Source of the DNA: Pumilibacter muris
GTDB taxonomy: Bacteria > Bacillota > Clostridia > Christensenellales > Pumilibacteraceae
Reading direction: 5' to 3'
NCBI RefSeq assembly: GCF_943193045.1
Contig: NZ_CALPCN010000007.1
Location: 62,001 to 126,000, forward strand
Length of the DNA: 64,000 nucleotides
In this document: one piece after another, positions 37,927 through 45,878 of the stretch
How the letters are laid out: every line of letters starts with the position of its first letter
How positions within the stretch are numbered: the first letter of the stretch is position 1
Made by a program: the position numbers and the translations under genes
The notes under the pieces: model-generated
Seen by the model: only the letters and a program-made list of their open reading frames with translations
Database searches by the model: none
What the model was told of the DNA's origin: nothing

Positions 37927-38529
37927 TCACGCAACGTTGAGCGCAACGGTTACGCGAGCCGCGTTGCCCGCAAGGTCGGACGCAACATATGTCACGTCGT
38001 TTCGCCCCGTTTGAAGCTCTGAAACTTTAACGCCGCCTACTTCTATCGAATAGCTCACAACAACCGAAAATCCGAATTGGTCGGTAGCCGAAACCCCGTC
38101 GAGAGGGTTAGCGCCGCGCGATACCGTTTTCGATACGGCGCCCGCGATTACGGGCAGGGTTTTATCGTATACGAAAACATATTTCTCTATCTTGCTATTT
38201 CCGCACGAATACACGGCGGTATATTTTCCTTTTGTTCCAAACTCCACCGCCGAAAAGTCTGCCGACACATCGTATTTGCCGTCGCCGTTCAAACGGGTGG
38301 CGTAAATCCCCGATAAGTCGAGCGACGCGGCTGTTGCCGAAGCGCTCACATAAAAATCGCGAGTGCCCGTTATAACGTAATCGTATTCTATCTCCGCTGG
38401 CGGCTTCGGCACTTCGGGAGTAGGCTGCGGAGCGGGCTTTGAGGTTTTATCGGCGCAACCGAAAAGCATTGCAAGCGTTACTGCCGCAACGAGAGCCACA
38501 AGCGCAATCAACCTTTTCCATGCTTTCAT
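37927..38529 (-). CDS. Small Ig-like surface lipoprotein
   Basis: 200 aa with a lipobox AMLFGC (lipid Cys25), a Pro-rich spacer (PAPQPTPEVPKPP) and two Ig-like segments. The second resembles DUF5011-type modules (KTLPVIAGAVSKTVSRGANPLDGVSATDQFG...VTYVASDLAGNAARVTVALNV). It is the first gene of locus A and lies divergent to the AraC-type regulator. Its upstream region has a poor -35 element but a TAAAAT -10 (38562-38567), as expected for an activator-dependent promoter. It probably presents a binding domain at the surface. Confidence 0.8.
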   Translation of the reverse strand: MKAWKRLIALVALVAAVTLAMLFGCADKTSKPAPQPTPEVPKPPAEIEYDYVITGTRDFYVSASATAASLDLSGIYATRLNGDGKYDVSADFSAVEFGTKGKYTAVYSCGNSKIEKYVFVYDKTLPVIAGAVSKTVSRGANPLDGVSATDQFGFSVVVSYSIEVGGVKVSELQTGRNDVTYVASDLAGNAARVTVALNVA

Positions 38530-38604
38530 AATTTCCGCTTCCTCATTTTTTAACTACCTATATTTTATCACCGAAAAGGCGCTATTTCTTGTTTTATTTC
38601 ATAA

Positions 38605-38655
38605 TTTATTTGTGTTTTTCTCTTATTTTTATAGTTTTATTTGTGTTTTTCTCTT
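38605..38655. repeat. Two 20-bp direct repeats, candidate AraC operator
   Basis: TTTATTTGTGTTTTTCTCTT occurs exactly at 38605-38624 and again at 38636-38655, a 31-bp period (three helical turns). The pair lies between the start of locus A (minus) and the divergent AraC gene (plus), just upstream of the plus-strand -35 at 38662. Directly repeated, phased half-sites are typical for AraC-family activators. Confidence 0.75.
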
Positions 38656-38661
38656 GCCCTA

Positions 38662-38690
38662 TTGACATAACCGCATACTTTTGATATTAT
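38662..38690 (+). promoter_or_regulatory. Promoter of the locus A AraC regulator
   Basis: TTGACA (38662-38667), 17-base spacer, TATTAT (38685-38690). The -35 begins 6 bases after the second direct repeat, so regulator bound there could contact or block RNA polymerase. Confidence 0.75.
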
Positions 38691-38718
38691 ATAAGAAAAA
38701 CGGAAACTTATACGGAAA

Positions 38719-39642
38719 ATGGACTCGTTCGAAAAACCGATTTTCACCGACATAGCCGTCCCGCGCGACCGCAAGGTAAACGTGGCGGATTTTCTGTTCT
38801 CTTCCCCGTGGGGCGATTGCGATTTGGCGTTCACATGGAGCCATTCCGATTTTAACGCGCCGCACACCCATAACCATTGGGAACTTTTCATTATAGTGGA
38901 GGGCACCGTTGTTCACTCTTTAAACGGCAAAGAATATTCCTGCGAACGCGGCGACGCCCAACTTATACGCCCAGCCGACCTACACTCGTTTTCGCGCGCG
39001 ACGACAAAAGACTATCAGCAAATCAACTTTTTGATTAAAAGCGATTTTTTGCAAAGGTATTTTAACGTATACGATGAAACTCTTTATACACAACTCGAAA
39101 GCGGAGCGCTTCCGCTAAAATTTAAACTTTCGGAACCGCAACTGCAAAGCCTTTTCTACAAAATGCTCGCATTGCAAACCGTGTCAGACACCGACAACAT
39201 AGAGCAAAACGTTTTTCATGCGAAAGTAGTATTTTCGTCTTTGATTCAAGCGTTTTTCGAACAAAACTTTTCGGAACCGTATTCGGCGCCCGCTTGGCTT
39301 AAAAACCTTTTGAACGAGCTGAATAAGCCGGGAGCGTATTTGCTGACGGCGCGCGAAATAACAAGGCTTACGCCGTTTTCATACTCTCGCCTCGCCTATC
39401 TCTTTAAAAAGTATACCAACAAAACTCTGAACAACTACATGCTCAATTTAAAATTGTTGCACGCGCAAGACAGGTTGCGTTTCACAAATTTAACTACGCT
39501 CGAAATTTGCAGTGAAATCGGTTTTTCCTCGCTATCGCATTTCAACCATATTTTCAAAAAAACATTTCAAATAACACCTTCGCATTACCGCGCGCAATTC
39601 AAATCACGCTCCGCCGATAATAAAAAAGAGCATTCGGAATAA
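38719..39642 (+). CDS. AraC-family transcriptional regulator (locus A)
   Basis: 307 aa. Residues about 40-120 are a cupin sugar-sensing domain (HTHNHWELFIIVEGTVVHSLNGKEYSCERGDAQLIRPADLHSF). Residues about 195-300 contain the two helix-turn-helix motifs of the AraC C-terminus (LTAREITRLTPFSYSRLAYLFKKYTNKTLNNYML and TTLEICSEIGFSSLSHFNHIFKKTFQITPSHYR). It is transcribed away from locus A, with the 20-bp direct repeats in between, so it is the obvious candidate activator of locus A in response to its glycan. It ends in a bidirectional terminator. Confidence 0.93.
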   Translation: MDSFEKPIFTDIAVPRDRKVNVADFLFSSPWGDCDLAFTWSHSDFNAPHTHNHWELFIIVEGTVVHSLNGKEYSCERGDAQLIRPADLHSFSRATTKDYQQINFLIKSDFLQRYFNVYDETLYTQLESGALPLKFKLSEPQLQSLFYKMLALQTVSDTDNIEQNVFHAKVVFSSLIQAFFEQNFSEPYSAPAWLKNLLNELNKPGAYLLTAREITRLTPFSYSRLAYLFKKYTNKTLNNYMLNLKLLHAQDRLRFTNLTTLEICSEIGFSSLSHFNHIFKKTFQITPSHYRAQFKSRSADNKKEHSE

Positions 39643-39659
39643 ACCGAACGCTCTTTTTT
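39622..39659. terminator. Bidirectional intrinsic terminator
   Basis: AAAAAAGAGCATTCGG, 6-base loop, CCGAACGCTCTTTTTT, with one A-C mismatch. It works for the AraC gene (plus) and for the convergent SDR/transporter unit (minus). Confidence 0.85.
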
Positions 39660-39738
39660 ATTTTTCTCACTCCAAACACTCTATTAAACGCTTAGGCTGT
39701 TTTTTATTTTGTGCGACGCAATAAATTTGCTAATTTAT

Positions 39739-40386
39739 TTACCAAACAAAATTGGCTTTCGCTTGTTCTCCGTTGTCTATAAGAATATCTTGCGCGGTCA
39801 TGGAACGGTTTACAACGGTAACAAAATACGCCCACTCGGCAATTTCTTCGGGTTCCGCCCATTTCGGCAAAAGAGTTTCGTTCATTATTTGTTCCCAAAG
39901 CAAAGGGTCGGTCATAACGCGTTCGTTAAGCGCGGTTTTAACTCCGCCCGGCGAAAGGCTGTTCGCCGTAGCACCGTATTGCGCCGCGCGCAAAGCCACG
40001 TTTTTCATATACGCCACCATGCCGCCTTTGCTTGCGGCATATTCGGGGAACTCCGCGCCCGTACTCGCACTTGCCGACGCTATAAACAACACGCTTTTAA
40101 TATTAGGTTGAAAAGCGTACTTCTCGGTTACTCTAATGCTTCCTTTAAGATTAACGTCTATATCTCTTCCCGAATCCTGCACGCCCGCGTTATTTATTAA
40201 AATTTCAACGTTTTCGATTTTTGGAAGTTCGCTCGAATAAATGTCGGCTATAAAATGCGTATAATGCGAATTTTCTATTGACGCGGGTAACACGTCTATT
40301 CCGCAAACTTCATGACCGCACAACAAAAACTTTTGAGCAATCGCCTTCCCTATTCCGCTACTCGTTCCCGTTATTAAAACTTTCAT
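39739..40386 (-). CDS. Short-chain dehydrogenase/reductase
   Basis: A 215-aa Rossmann-fold oxidoreductase of the classical SDR group with NAD(P)-binding TGTSSGIGKA near the N-terminus, the NNAG motif (LINNAGVQD) and the YAASK catalytic pair with an upstream Ser (ASASASTGAEFPEYAASKGG). The substrate is unknown. Its start overlaps the upstream transporter gene by 29 bases and has its own AAGGAG, so the two are coupled. Through that link it falls under the preQ1-type riboswitch, although there is no known SDR step in queuosine salvage. It is slightly shorter than the usual 240-250 aa. Confidence 0.88.
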   Translation of the reverse strand: MKVLITGTSSGIGKAIAQKFLLCGHEVCGIDVLPASIENSHYTHFIADIYSSELPKIENVEILINNAGVQDSGRDIDVNLKGSIRVTEKYAFQPNIKSVLFIASASASTGAEFPEYAASKGGMVAYMKNVALRAAQYGATANSLSPGGVKTALNERVMTDPLLWEQIMNETLLPKWAEPEEIAEWAYFVTVVNRSMTAQDILIDNGEQAKANFVW

Positions 40387-41137
40387 CGCAGTTCTCCTTT
40401 TTTCTTAAATCGAAATATTCTTTCCCGACACCGTCTTTTTTCCACCGCCGAGTAATTGCAAAGCCGGGATAGAAAAACACCGCCTCGCACAACAGTTCCA
40501 CAACCATTCCCGTAGCCGCGCAAGTAAGACATTGCACGATAGTCCACCCGAAGAAAAAGTGACTTACAACAAGTGCGAACGTTAAATTATCCACAAACTG
40601 CCCGACTGCCGTCGAAACGTAAGAACGCAAAACGTAAGCGCCGAGTCCGTCGGGATTTTTTTTAAACAACTTCCCTATTCCGAAGTTTGAAAGATTGTTG
40701 ACTATTGCCGACACCAAAAACGCGACGGTACTTCCGAGAACGACATACCAAGTGCCGCCGAACGTGCCGTTCAAAGCGTTGTTCAAAAGTCCTTCGCTTC
40801 CCTCAACATAAGCTTCGCCCCACATTCCGGGAATAACGCTTCCTATAAATAAAAGCAAGCAGAAAAAAAGATTTACTAAAATAGCAAGAACGGTAAACTG
40901 CGTGGCGGCTTTCGGTCCGAAATGCTTGGTTAAAATATCCATCGTAAAAAACGCAAACCACGACACAATTATTCCGCAATCGCACGCTAACCAACTTATG
41001 GGAATATCGATGCTTTTATTCGCCAATAAGTTCATCGAAAATACCGACACTACGAACAGCACGACTACAAGCGACGGAACGCTTTTCATCAACGCACGGA
41101 ATTCTTGCCATTCTTTTTTAATCCTTTGTTTTAACAT
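40358..41137 (-). CDS. VUT-family transporter, probable queuosine precursor importer
   Basis: A 259-aa membrane protein with about six helices, in the VUT/YhhQ family (TIGR00697-like). Its pattern includes NLLANKSIDIPISWLACDCGIIVSWFAFFTMDILTKHFGPKAAT and a C-terminal VSTAVGQFVDNLTFALV helix. E. coli YhhQ imports queuosine precursors. The gene is preceded by a preQ1-I-like riboswitch with a terminator (41178-41248), which independently supports uptake of preQ1, queuine or a related base. The specific form transported cannot be read from the sequence. Confidence 0.88.
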   Translation of the reverse strand: MLKQRIKKEWQEFRALMKSVPSLVVVLFVVSVFSMNLLANKSIDIPISWLACDCGIIVSWFAFFTMDILTKHFGPKAATQFTVLAILVNLFFCLLLFIGSVIPGMWGEAYVEGSEGLLNNALNGTFGGTWYVVLGSTVAFLVSAIVNNLSNFGIGKLFKKNPDGLGAYVLRSYVSTAVGQFVDNLTFALVVSHFFFGWTIVQCLTCAATGMVVELLCEAVFFYPGFAITRRWKKDGVGKEYFDLRKKENCDESFNNGNE

Positions 41138-41177
41138 AAAATACCTCCCGTTCTTCGCAATCCGAAAGATATTCTAT

Positions 41178-41248
41178 AAACAAAAGGGCGCACTGCGCCC
41201 ATCCTTTCCATAGTTTTGTTTATAGACAGGATGGTTTCGAACTGTCTG
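41178..41248 (-). promoter_or_regulatory. preQ1-I-like riboswitch with intrinsic terminator
   Basis: On the minus strand, stem P1 AGACAG (41242-41247) pairs with CTGTCT (41224-41229). The loop TTCGAAACCATC lies between, and the A-rich tail ATAAACAAAACTATGG follows. CCAT in the loop can pair with ATGG (41208-41211) to form the H-type pseudoknot of the preQ1-I class. Directly after it, GGGCGC-AGT-GCGCCC (41186-41200) and TTTTGTTT form a terminator. The logic is OFF with ligand, controlling the transporter 40 bases downstream. Confidence 0.82.
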
Positions 41249-41261
41249 TTTTTTTTACGCT

Positions 41262-41267
41262 ATTATA
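41262..41267 (-). promoter_or_regulatory. Possible -10 box for the riboswitch transcript
   Basis: A perfect TATAAT sits within a short inverted repeat (ACGCTA/TAGCGT) just before the aptamer, but the -35 position lies in the tRNA 3' end and is poor. Read-through from the tRNA is the alternative, since no terminator separates them on this strand. Confidence 0.4.
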
Positions 41268-41277
41268 TAGCGTATTT

Positions 41278-41363
41278 TGGTGCGGAGGATGGGATTTGAA
41301 CCCACACGAGAATTAACCACAGGCGTCTGAAACCTGCGCGTCTGCCAGTTCCGCCACCTCCGC
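41278..41363 (-). tRNA. tRNA-Leu (anticodon CAG)
   Basis: 86 bases including an encoded CCA. The acceptor stem GCGGAGG pairs with CCTCCGC. The anticodon stem CAGGT/GCCTG encloses loop TTCAGAC with anticodon CAG. There is a long variable arm and a T-loop GGGTTCAAATCCC, all as in class II tRNA-Leu. It is expressed from the promoter at 41403-41431. Confidence 0.97.
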
Positions 41364-41402
41364 AAATCTTAAGCCGTCGGTATCGGGAACCGACCGTTGA
41401 AT

Positions 41403-41431
41403 ATTATACAACAATCGAGGCAGGTTGTCAA
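41403..41431 (-). promoter_or_regulatory. Consensus promoter of tRNA-Leu
   Basis: TTGACA (41426-41431), 17-base spacer, TATAAT (41403-41408) on the minus strand: a perfect consensus. A small GTCGGT/ACCGAC hairpin lies in the tRNA leader. Confidence 0.88.
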
Positions 41432-41434
41432 CAG

Positions 41435-41463
41435 TTGACAGATATTTATTTTTGTTCTATAAT
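41435..41463 (+). promoter_or_regulatory. Consensus promoter of the dehydratase activase
   Basis: TTGACA (41435-41440), 17-base spacer, TATAAT (41458-41463). It is back to back with the tRNA promoter, the two -35 boxes forming the inverted repeat TGTCAA-CAG-TTGACA. Confidence 0.88.
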
Positions 41464-41515
41464 TTATGCGGATAGTATTCACTTAAACTATACAAAAAAC
41501 TCACGAGGTAAACTA

Positions 41516-44500
41516 ATGGCAAACTATCGGCTCGGACTCGACGTTGGCTCCACCACTATAAAAACGGCGGTGCTCGACGAGAGCGGCAAACTCGTTCATT
41601 CGAGTTACGACAGACATTATTCCGACATAAAAGCCACGCTTGCAACGGTGCTGCGCGGCGTGCTTGAAAAATACGACGATTTCACAGTTATGGTAACGGG
41701 CAGCGGAGGCATTTCGGTTTCGGAATGGCTGGGCATACCGTTTATTCAAGAAGTGATTGCGGGAGTGGAGGCTATAAAAACTCTGATTCCCGAAACCGAC
41801 GTTGCAATAGAACTCGGCGGCGAAGACGCCAAAATAACGTATCTTACGGGCGGCGTGGAACAGCGCATGAACGGCACTTGCGCGGGAGGCACGGGAGCGT
41901 TTATCGACCAAATGGCAAGCCTGCTTAACACCGACGCGGCAGGACTGAACGAACTTGCGAAAAGCCACACTATTCTCTACCCCATAGCATCGCGTTGCGG
42001 AGTGTTCGCAAAAAGCGACATTCAGCCGCTCATAAACGACGGCGCTAAAAAGCCGGACATTGCGGCTTCGATTTTTCAATCGGTTGTCAATCAAACTATT
42101 TCGGGGCTTTCGTGCGGCAAGCCCATTCGCGGCAACGTCGCCTTTTTGGGCGGACCGTTGCACTTTTTAACAGAACTCGGCGCAAGATTTGTTGACACGT
42201 TAAAACCCGCGAAAGCCATATTCCCCGAAAACAGCCAAGTGTTCAACGCAATAGGCGCCGCTATTTCGGGAAACAAAACGTTTAAAGCGGCGGAACTGCT
42301 TAAAAAGCTCGACGCGCTCGGCAGCATAGACTCGCACGAAGTGGAAAGACTTCCAGCGCTGTTTTCGTCGGCGGAAGAACTCGAAGAATTCCGCACGCGT
42401 CATGCAAAAACGAAAATTCCGTTTGCGGATATTAAAACACACAAAGGTCCCGCCTATCTCGGCATAGACGCGGGCTCCACAACAACGAAAGCGGCGCTCA
42501 TAAACAACGACGGAGCGCTGTTGTATTCGTGGTACGGCAGCAACAGCGGCGACCCGCTTAAATGTATTGTGGGAGTGCTCAAAGAAATATACTCTTTATT
42601 GCCTGACGGCGCGTTCATAGGTAGGAGCACAATAACGGGCTACGGCGAGGGCATGCTCAAATCCGCTCTGCATATCGACGCGGGCGAAATCGAAACAATG
42701 GCGCACCAAACGGCGAGCAACGCAATTTTGCCCGGAGTTGAGTTTATACTCGACATAGGCGGGCAAGATATGAAATGTCTGCGCATTAAAAACGGAGTTA
42801 TAAACGATATTCTATTGAACGAAGCATGTTCGTCGGGTTGCGGAAGCTTTATAGAAACGTTCGCGCATGCGCTCGGGCTGAGCGCCGAAGAATTTGCGCA
42901 AAAAGGGCTTGAATCCACATCGCCCGTAGATTTGGGCAGCAGATGCACCGTGTTTATGAATTCGCGCGTAAAACAAGCGCAAAAAGAAGGCGCCACAGTT
43001 TCCGACATTTCGGCGGGGCTCGCCTACTCGGTTGTGAAAAACGCTCTGTTCAAAGTTATAAAACTGCGCGACAGCAGTCAAATGGGACAAAAAGTTATAG
43101 TGCAAGGCGGAACTTTTTTGAACGAATCCGTTTTGCGCGCGTTCGAACTCGTTTCGGGGCGCGAAGTTGTGCGTCCCGATAAAGCGGGTCTTATGGGCGC
43201 TTACGGCGGAGCTATTTTGAGCCGCAACAACTACGCGGGCGGCGAAAGCACGCTACTGAAAGCGGACGAACTCGACGGATTCTCCGTTTCAAAAACCAAC
43301 AAACGTTGCGGAAAATGCGGAAATAACTGCTTGCTCACAGTATCAAAATTTAACGACGGACGCGAATACATAACGGGCAACCGATGCGAAAAAGGCGCGG
43401 GCGAAACGCAGAAAAAGCAAGATTTGCCGCCCAACCTTTTCGCCACAAAATACAAACGACTGTTTTCGTATTATAAACCGCTCGACGAACAAGACGCTCC
43501 TCGCGGCAAAATAGGTATTCCGCGAGTTTTGAACCTTTACGAAAACTATCCTTTTTGGTTCACGTTCTTCACTAAGCTCGGCTACCGCGTGGAGCTCAGT
43601 CCGCGCTCGACACGCGCGATTTACGACTTAGGCATAGACACAATGCCGAGCGAATCGGTTTGTTACCCCGCGAAACTCGTTCACGGGCATATTACCGCCC
43701 TTGTGAAAAAAGGCGTTAAACTCATATTTTATCCTTGTTTGCCCTACGAAATGGAAGAAGACAAAAACGCGGACAACCATTACAACTGCCCCGTTGTGGG
43801 AACTTATCCCGAAGTTATACGCAATAACATGACCGAAGTTTTCGGCTCCGACGTGAAGTTCATGGCGCCGTTCCTCTCTATAAACAGCCCCGAGCGACTC
43901 GTTAAAAGAATGCGCGAGGAATTCCCCGATATTCCGTTAAAAGAATTGAAAGCGGCGGCGAAAGCGGCTTATGCGGAAAGCGAAAAGTTTAAAGCCGAAA
44001 TCCGCAAAGAGGGCGAAGAAACGGTAGCTTATTTAAATAGAACGGGCAAACACGGCATTGTGCTTGCGGGACGCCCCTATCACCTCGACCCAGAAATAAA
44101 TCACGGCATACCCGAAATGCTCAACGCCTACGGTTTTGCGGTGCTCACCGAAGACAGCATTTGTCACCTTAAAAGGGTGCAGCGTCCGCTCAGAGTAGTT
44201 GACCAGTGGACTTATCATTCGCGGCTGTATTCCGCCGCAGAATACGTTCGCACATCCGACTGCCTCGACCTTGTGCAACTAAACTCGTTCGGATGCGGAC
44301 TCGACGCCGTTACAACCGACCAGGTGCAAGAACTTCTCGACGCGGCGGGCAAAATTTACACGGTGCTCAAAATAGACGAAGTGAACAATTTGGGCGCCGC
44401 AAGAATAAGAGTTCGCTCTCTTATGGCTGTGCTCGACGAGCGCAAAAAACGCAATATACACGCGCCGCTTTCGGTGAACGCGCCCGACGGCAGAATACTT

Positions 44501-45808
44501 TTCACCAAAAACATGAAAGCGAACTACACTGTTATAGCGCCGCAAATATCCCCTATTCATTTGCGCATTCTCGAACATGCGCTTCACAAATTCGGCTATA
44601 ATATAAAGGTTCTTCCCGAGAGCGCAACGGCAGTGGAAACCGGCTTAAAGTATGTGAACAACGACGCTTGCTACCCCACTATTTTAACTGTGGGACAGGT
44701 TGTTGACGCGTTGCAAAGCGGGCAATACGATTTGAATAAAACCGCCGTAATGCTCACTCAGACGGGCGGCGGTTGCAGGGCTACAAATTACATAGCTCTG
44801 CTTAGAAAGGCGCTCAAACAGGCTAATATGGCGCAGGTGCCCGTAGTTTCGCTTAACTTCGCGGGGCTTGAAAAAAATCCCGGATTTAAAATTACCATAC
44901 CGCTAATGCTTAACATGGTTTATTCTATTTTATACGGCGACCTGTTTATGCGGTGCCTTTACCGCGTGCGCCCGTATGAAAAAGAAGCGGGCGCGGCTAA
45001 TGCCGTATATGAAAAATGGAACGCTATTGTCAGCGAACAGATGGAAAAAGGCGACACAAAACCTTTTGCGAAAAACGTTGCGCAAATCGTTAAAGACTTT
45101 AACGATATTCCCACTCTCGACATTAAAAAGCCGCGCGTGGGCGTTGTGGGCGAAATTCTTGTTAAATTCCACCCCGCCGCAAACAACCGACTTGTGGAGC
45201 TTATAGAACGCGAGGGCGGCGAAGCCGTTGTGCCCGACCTTCTCGACTTTTTTATGTATTCGTTCTACGACGACACGGTTCGCTACGAATTGCTTGACGG
45301 TTCACGAGGGCAAAAACGAAAATCCGACTTTTATATATGGTTTATAGAACGATTGAAACGCCCCATGTTAAAAGCGCTCGAAGGCACGAAATTCGGCGCA
45401 CCCACTCACATTCGTGAAATGGCAAAACTTGCGAGCAACGTTGTGTCTATCGGCAATATCGCGGGCGAGGGTTGGTTCCTAACCGCCGAAATGCTCGAAC
45501 TAATCGAGCACGGAGCAAGCAATATAGTTTGCGTGCAACCGTTCGCGTGCCTGCCCAATCACGTCACGGGCAAAGGCGTAATGAAAGCGCTCAAAGCCTA
45601 CAACCCGAGCGCCAACATTGTGGCGGTAGACTACGACCCGGGAGCAAGCGAAGTAAACCAAGTGAACCGCATAAAGCTTATGATGAGCGTGGCGTTCTCT
45701 AATTTGAGAGGCGAGAAAAAAGAACTTCCGCCAAAACTCGACGAACAAGACTCCTCATGTTGCTATTCTTGCCGAGAAGCGGCGGCAACAAAAGAACAAA
45801 ACGATTAA
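41516..45808 (+). CDS. Giant acyl-CoA dehydratase activase-related protein
   Basis: 1430 aa, cytosolic. Two BadF/BcrA/HgdC-type ATPase domains come first: about 5-255 ([39 protein letters not shown]) and about 335-590 ([41 protein letters not shown]). A short cysteine motif RCGKCGNNC, a DUF2229 segment ([35 protein letters not shown]) and a C-terminal part related to 2-hydroxyacyl-CoA dehydratase subunits follow. The tail [12 protein letters not shown] adds cysteines. Such proteins probably hydrolyse ATP to push electrons through [4Fe-4S] centres; substrate and partner are unknown. An in-frame TTG at 41435 lies within the promoter, so ATG 41516 is the start. Confidence 0.93.
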   Translation: MANYRLGLDVGSTTIKTAVLDESGKLVHSSYDRHYSDIKATLATVLRGVLEKYDDFTVMVTGSGGISVSEWLGIPFIQEVIAGVEAIKTLIPETDVAIELGGEDAKITYLTGGVEQRMNGTCAGGTGAFIDQMASLLNTDAAGLNELAKSHTILYPIASRCGVFAKSDIQPLINDGAKKPDIAASIFQSVVNQTISGLSCGKPIRGNVAFLGGPLHFLTELGARFVDTLKPAKAIFPENSQVFNAIGAAISGNKTFKAAELLKKLDALGSIDSHEVERLPALFSSAEELEEFRTRHAKTKIPFADIKTHKGPAYLGIDAGSTTTKAALINNDGALLYSWYGSNSGDPLKCIVGVLKEIYSLLPDGAFIGRSTITGYGEGMLKSALHIDAGEIETMAHQTASNAILPGVEFILDIGGQDMKCLRIKNGVINDILLNEACSSGCGSFIETFAHALGLSAEEFAQKGLESTSPVDLGSRCTVFMNSRVKQAQKEGATVSDISAGLAYSVVKNALFKVIKLRDSSQMGQKVIVQGGTFLNESVLRAFELVSGREVVRPDKAGLMGAYGGAILSRNNYAGGESTLLKADELDGFSVSKTNKRCGKCGNNCLLTVSKFNDGREYITGNRCEKGAGETQKKQDLPPNLFATKYKRLFSYYKPLDEQDAPRGKIGIPRVLNLYENYPFWFTFFTKLGYRVELSPRSTRAIYDLGIDTMPSESVCYPAKLVHGHITALVKKGVKLIFYPCLPYEMEEDKNADNHYNCPVVGTYPEVIRNNMTEVFGSDVKFMAPFLSINSPERLVKRMREEFPDIPLKELKAAAKAAYAESEKFKAEIRKEGEETVAYLNRTGKHGIVLAGRPYHLDPEINHGIPEMLNAYGFAVLTEDSICHLKRVQRPLRVVDQWTYHSRLYSAAEYVRTSDCLDLVQLNSFGCGLDAVTTDQVQELLDAAGKIYTVLKIDEVNNLGAARIRVRSLMAVLDERKKRNIHAPLSVNAPDGRILFTKNMKANYTVIAPQISPIHLRILEHALHKFGYNIKVLPESATAVETGLKYVNNDACYPTILTVGQVVDALQSGQYDLNKTAVMLTQTGGGCRATNYIALLRKALKQANMAQVPVVSLNFAGLEKNPGFKITIPLMLNMVYSILYGDLFMRCLYRVRPYEKEAGAANAVYEKWNAIVSEQMEKGDTKPFAKNVAQIVKDFNDIPTLDIKKPRVGVVGEILVKFHPAANNRLVELIEREGGEAVVPDLLDFFMYSFYDDTVRYELLDGSRGQKRKSDFYIWFIERLKRPMLKALEGTKFGAPTHIREMAKLASNVVSIGNIAGEGWFLTAEMLELIEHGASNIVCVQPFACLPNHVTGKGVMKALKAYNPSANIVAVDYDPGASEVNQVNRIKLMMSVAFSNLRGEKKELPPKLDEQDSSCCYSCREAAATKEQND

Positions 45809-45817
45809 AAAACGCAA

Positions 45818-45849
45818 AAAAAGATTCGGACAAAATTCCGAATCTTTTT
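45818..45849. terminator. Bidirectional intrinsic terminator
   Basis: AAAAAGATTCGGA, 6-base loop, TCCGAATCTTTTT: a perfect 13-bp stem between the convergent activase and LRR lipoprotein genes, with A and T runs on both sides. Confidence 0.9.
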
Positions 45850-45878
45850 ATTTATATTTACTTAATTTGTTAGGTTTT

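Noticed and set aside
38605-38655. Direct repeats as a CRISPR array
   Set aside because: Only two copies with an 11-bp gap, AT-rich, in a promoter region, and no cas gene in the window.
41256-41272. ACGCTA/TAGCGT hairpin as a tRNA terminator
   Set aside because: On the tRNA strand the hairpin is followed by A residues, not T; it more likely contains a -10 box.
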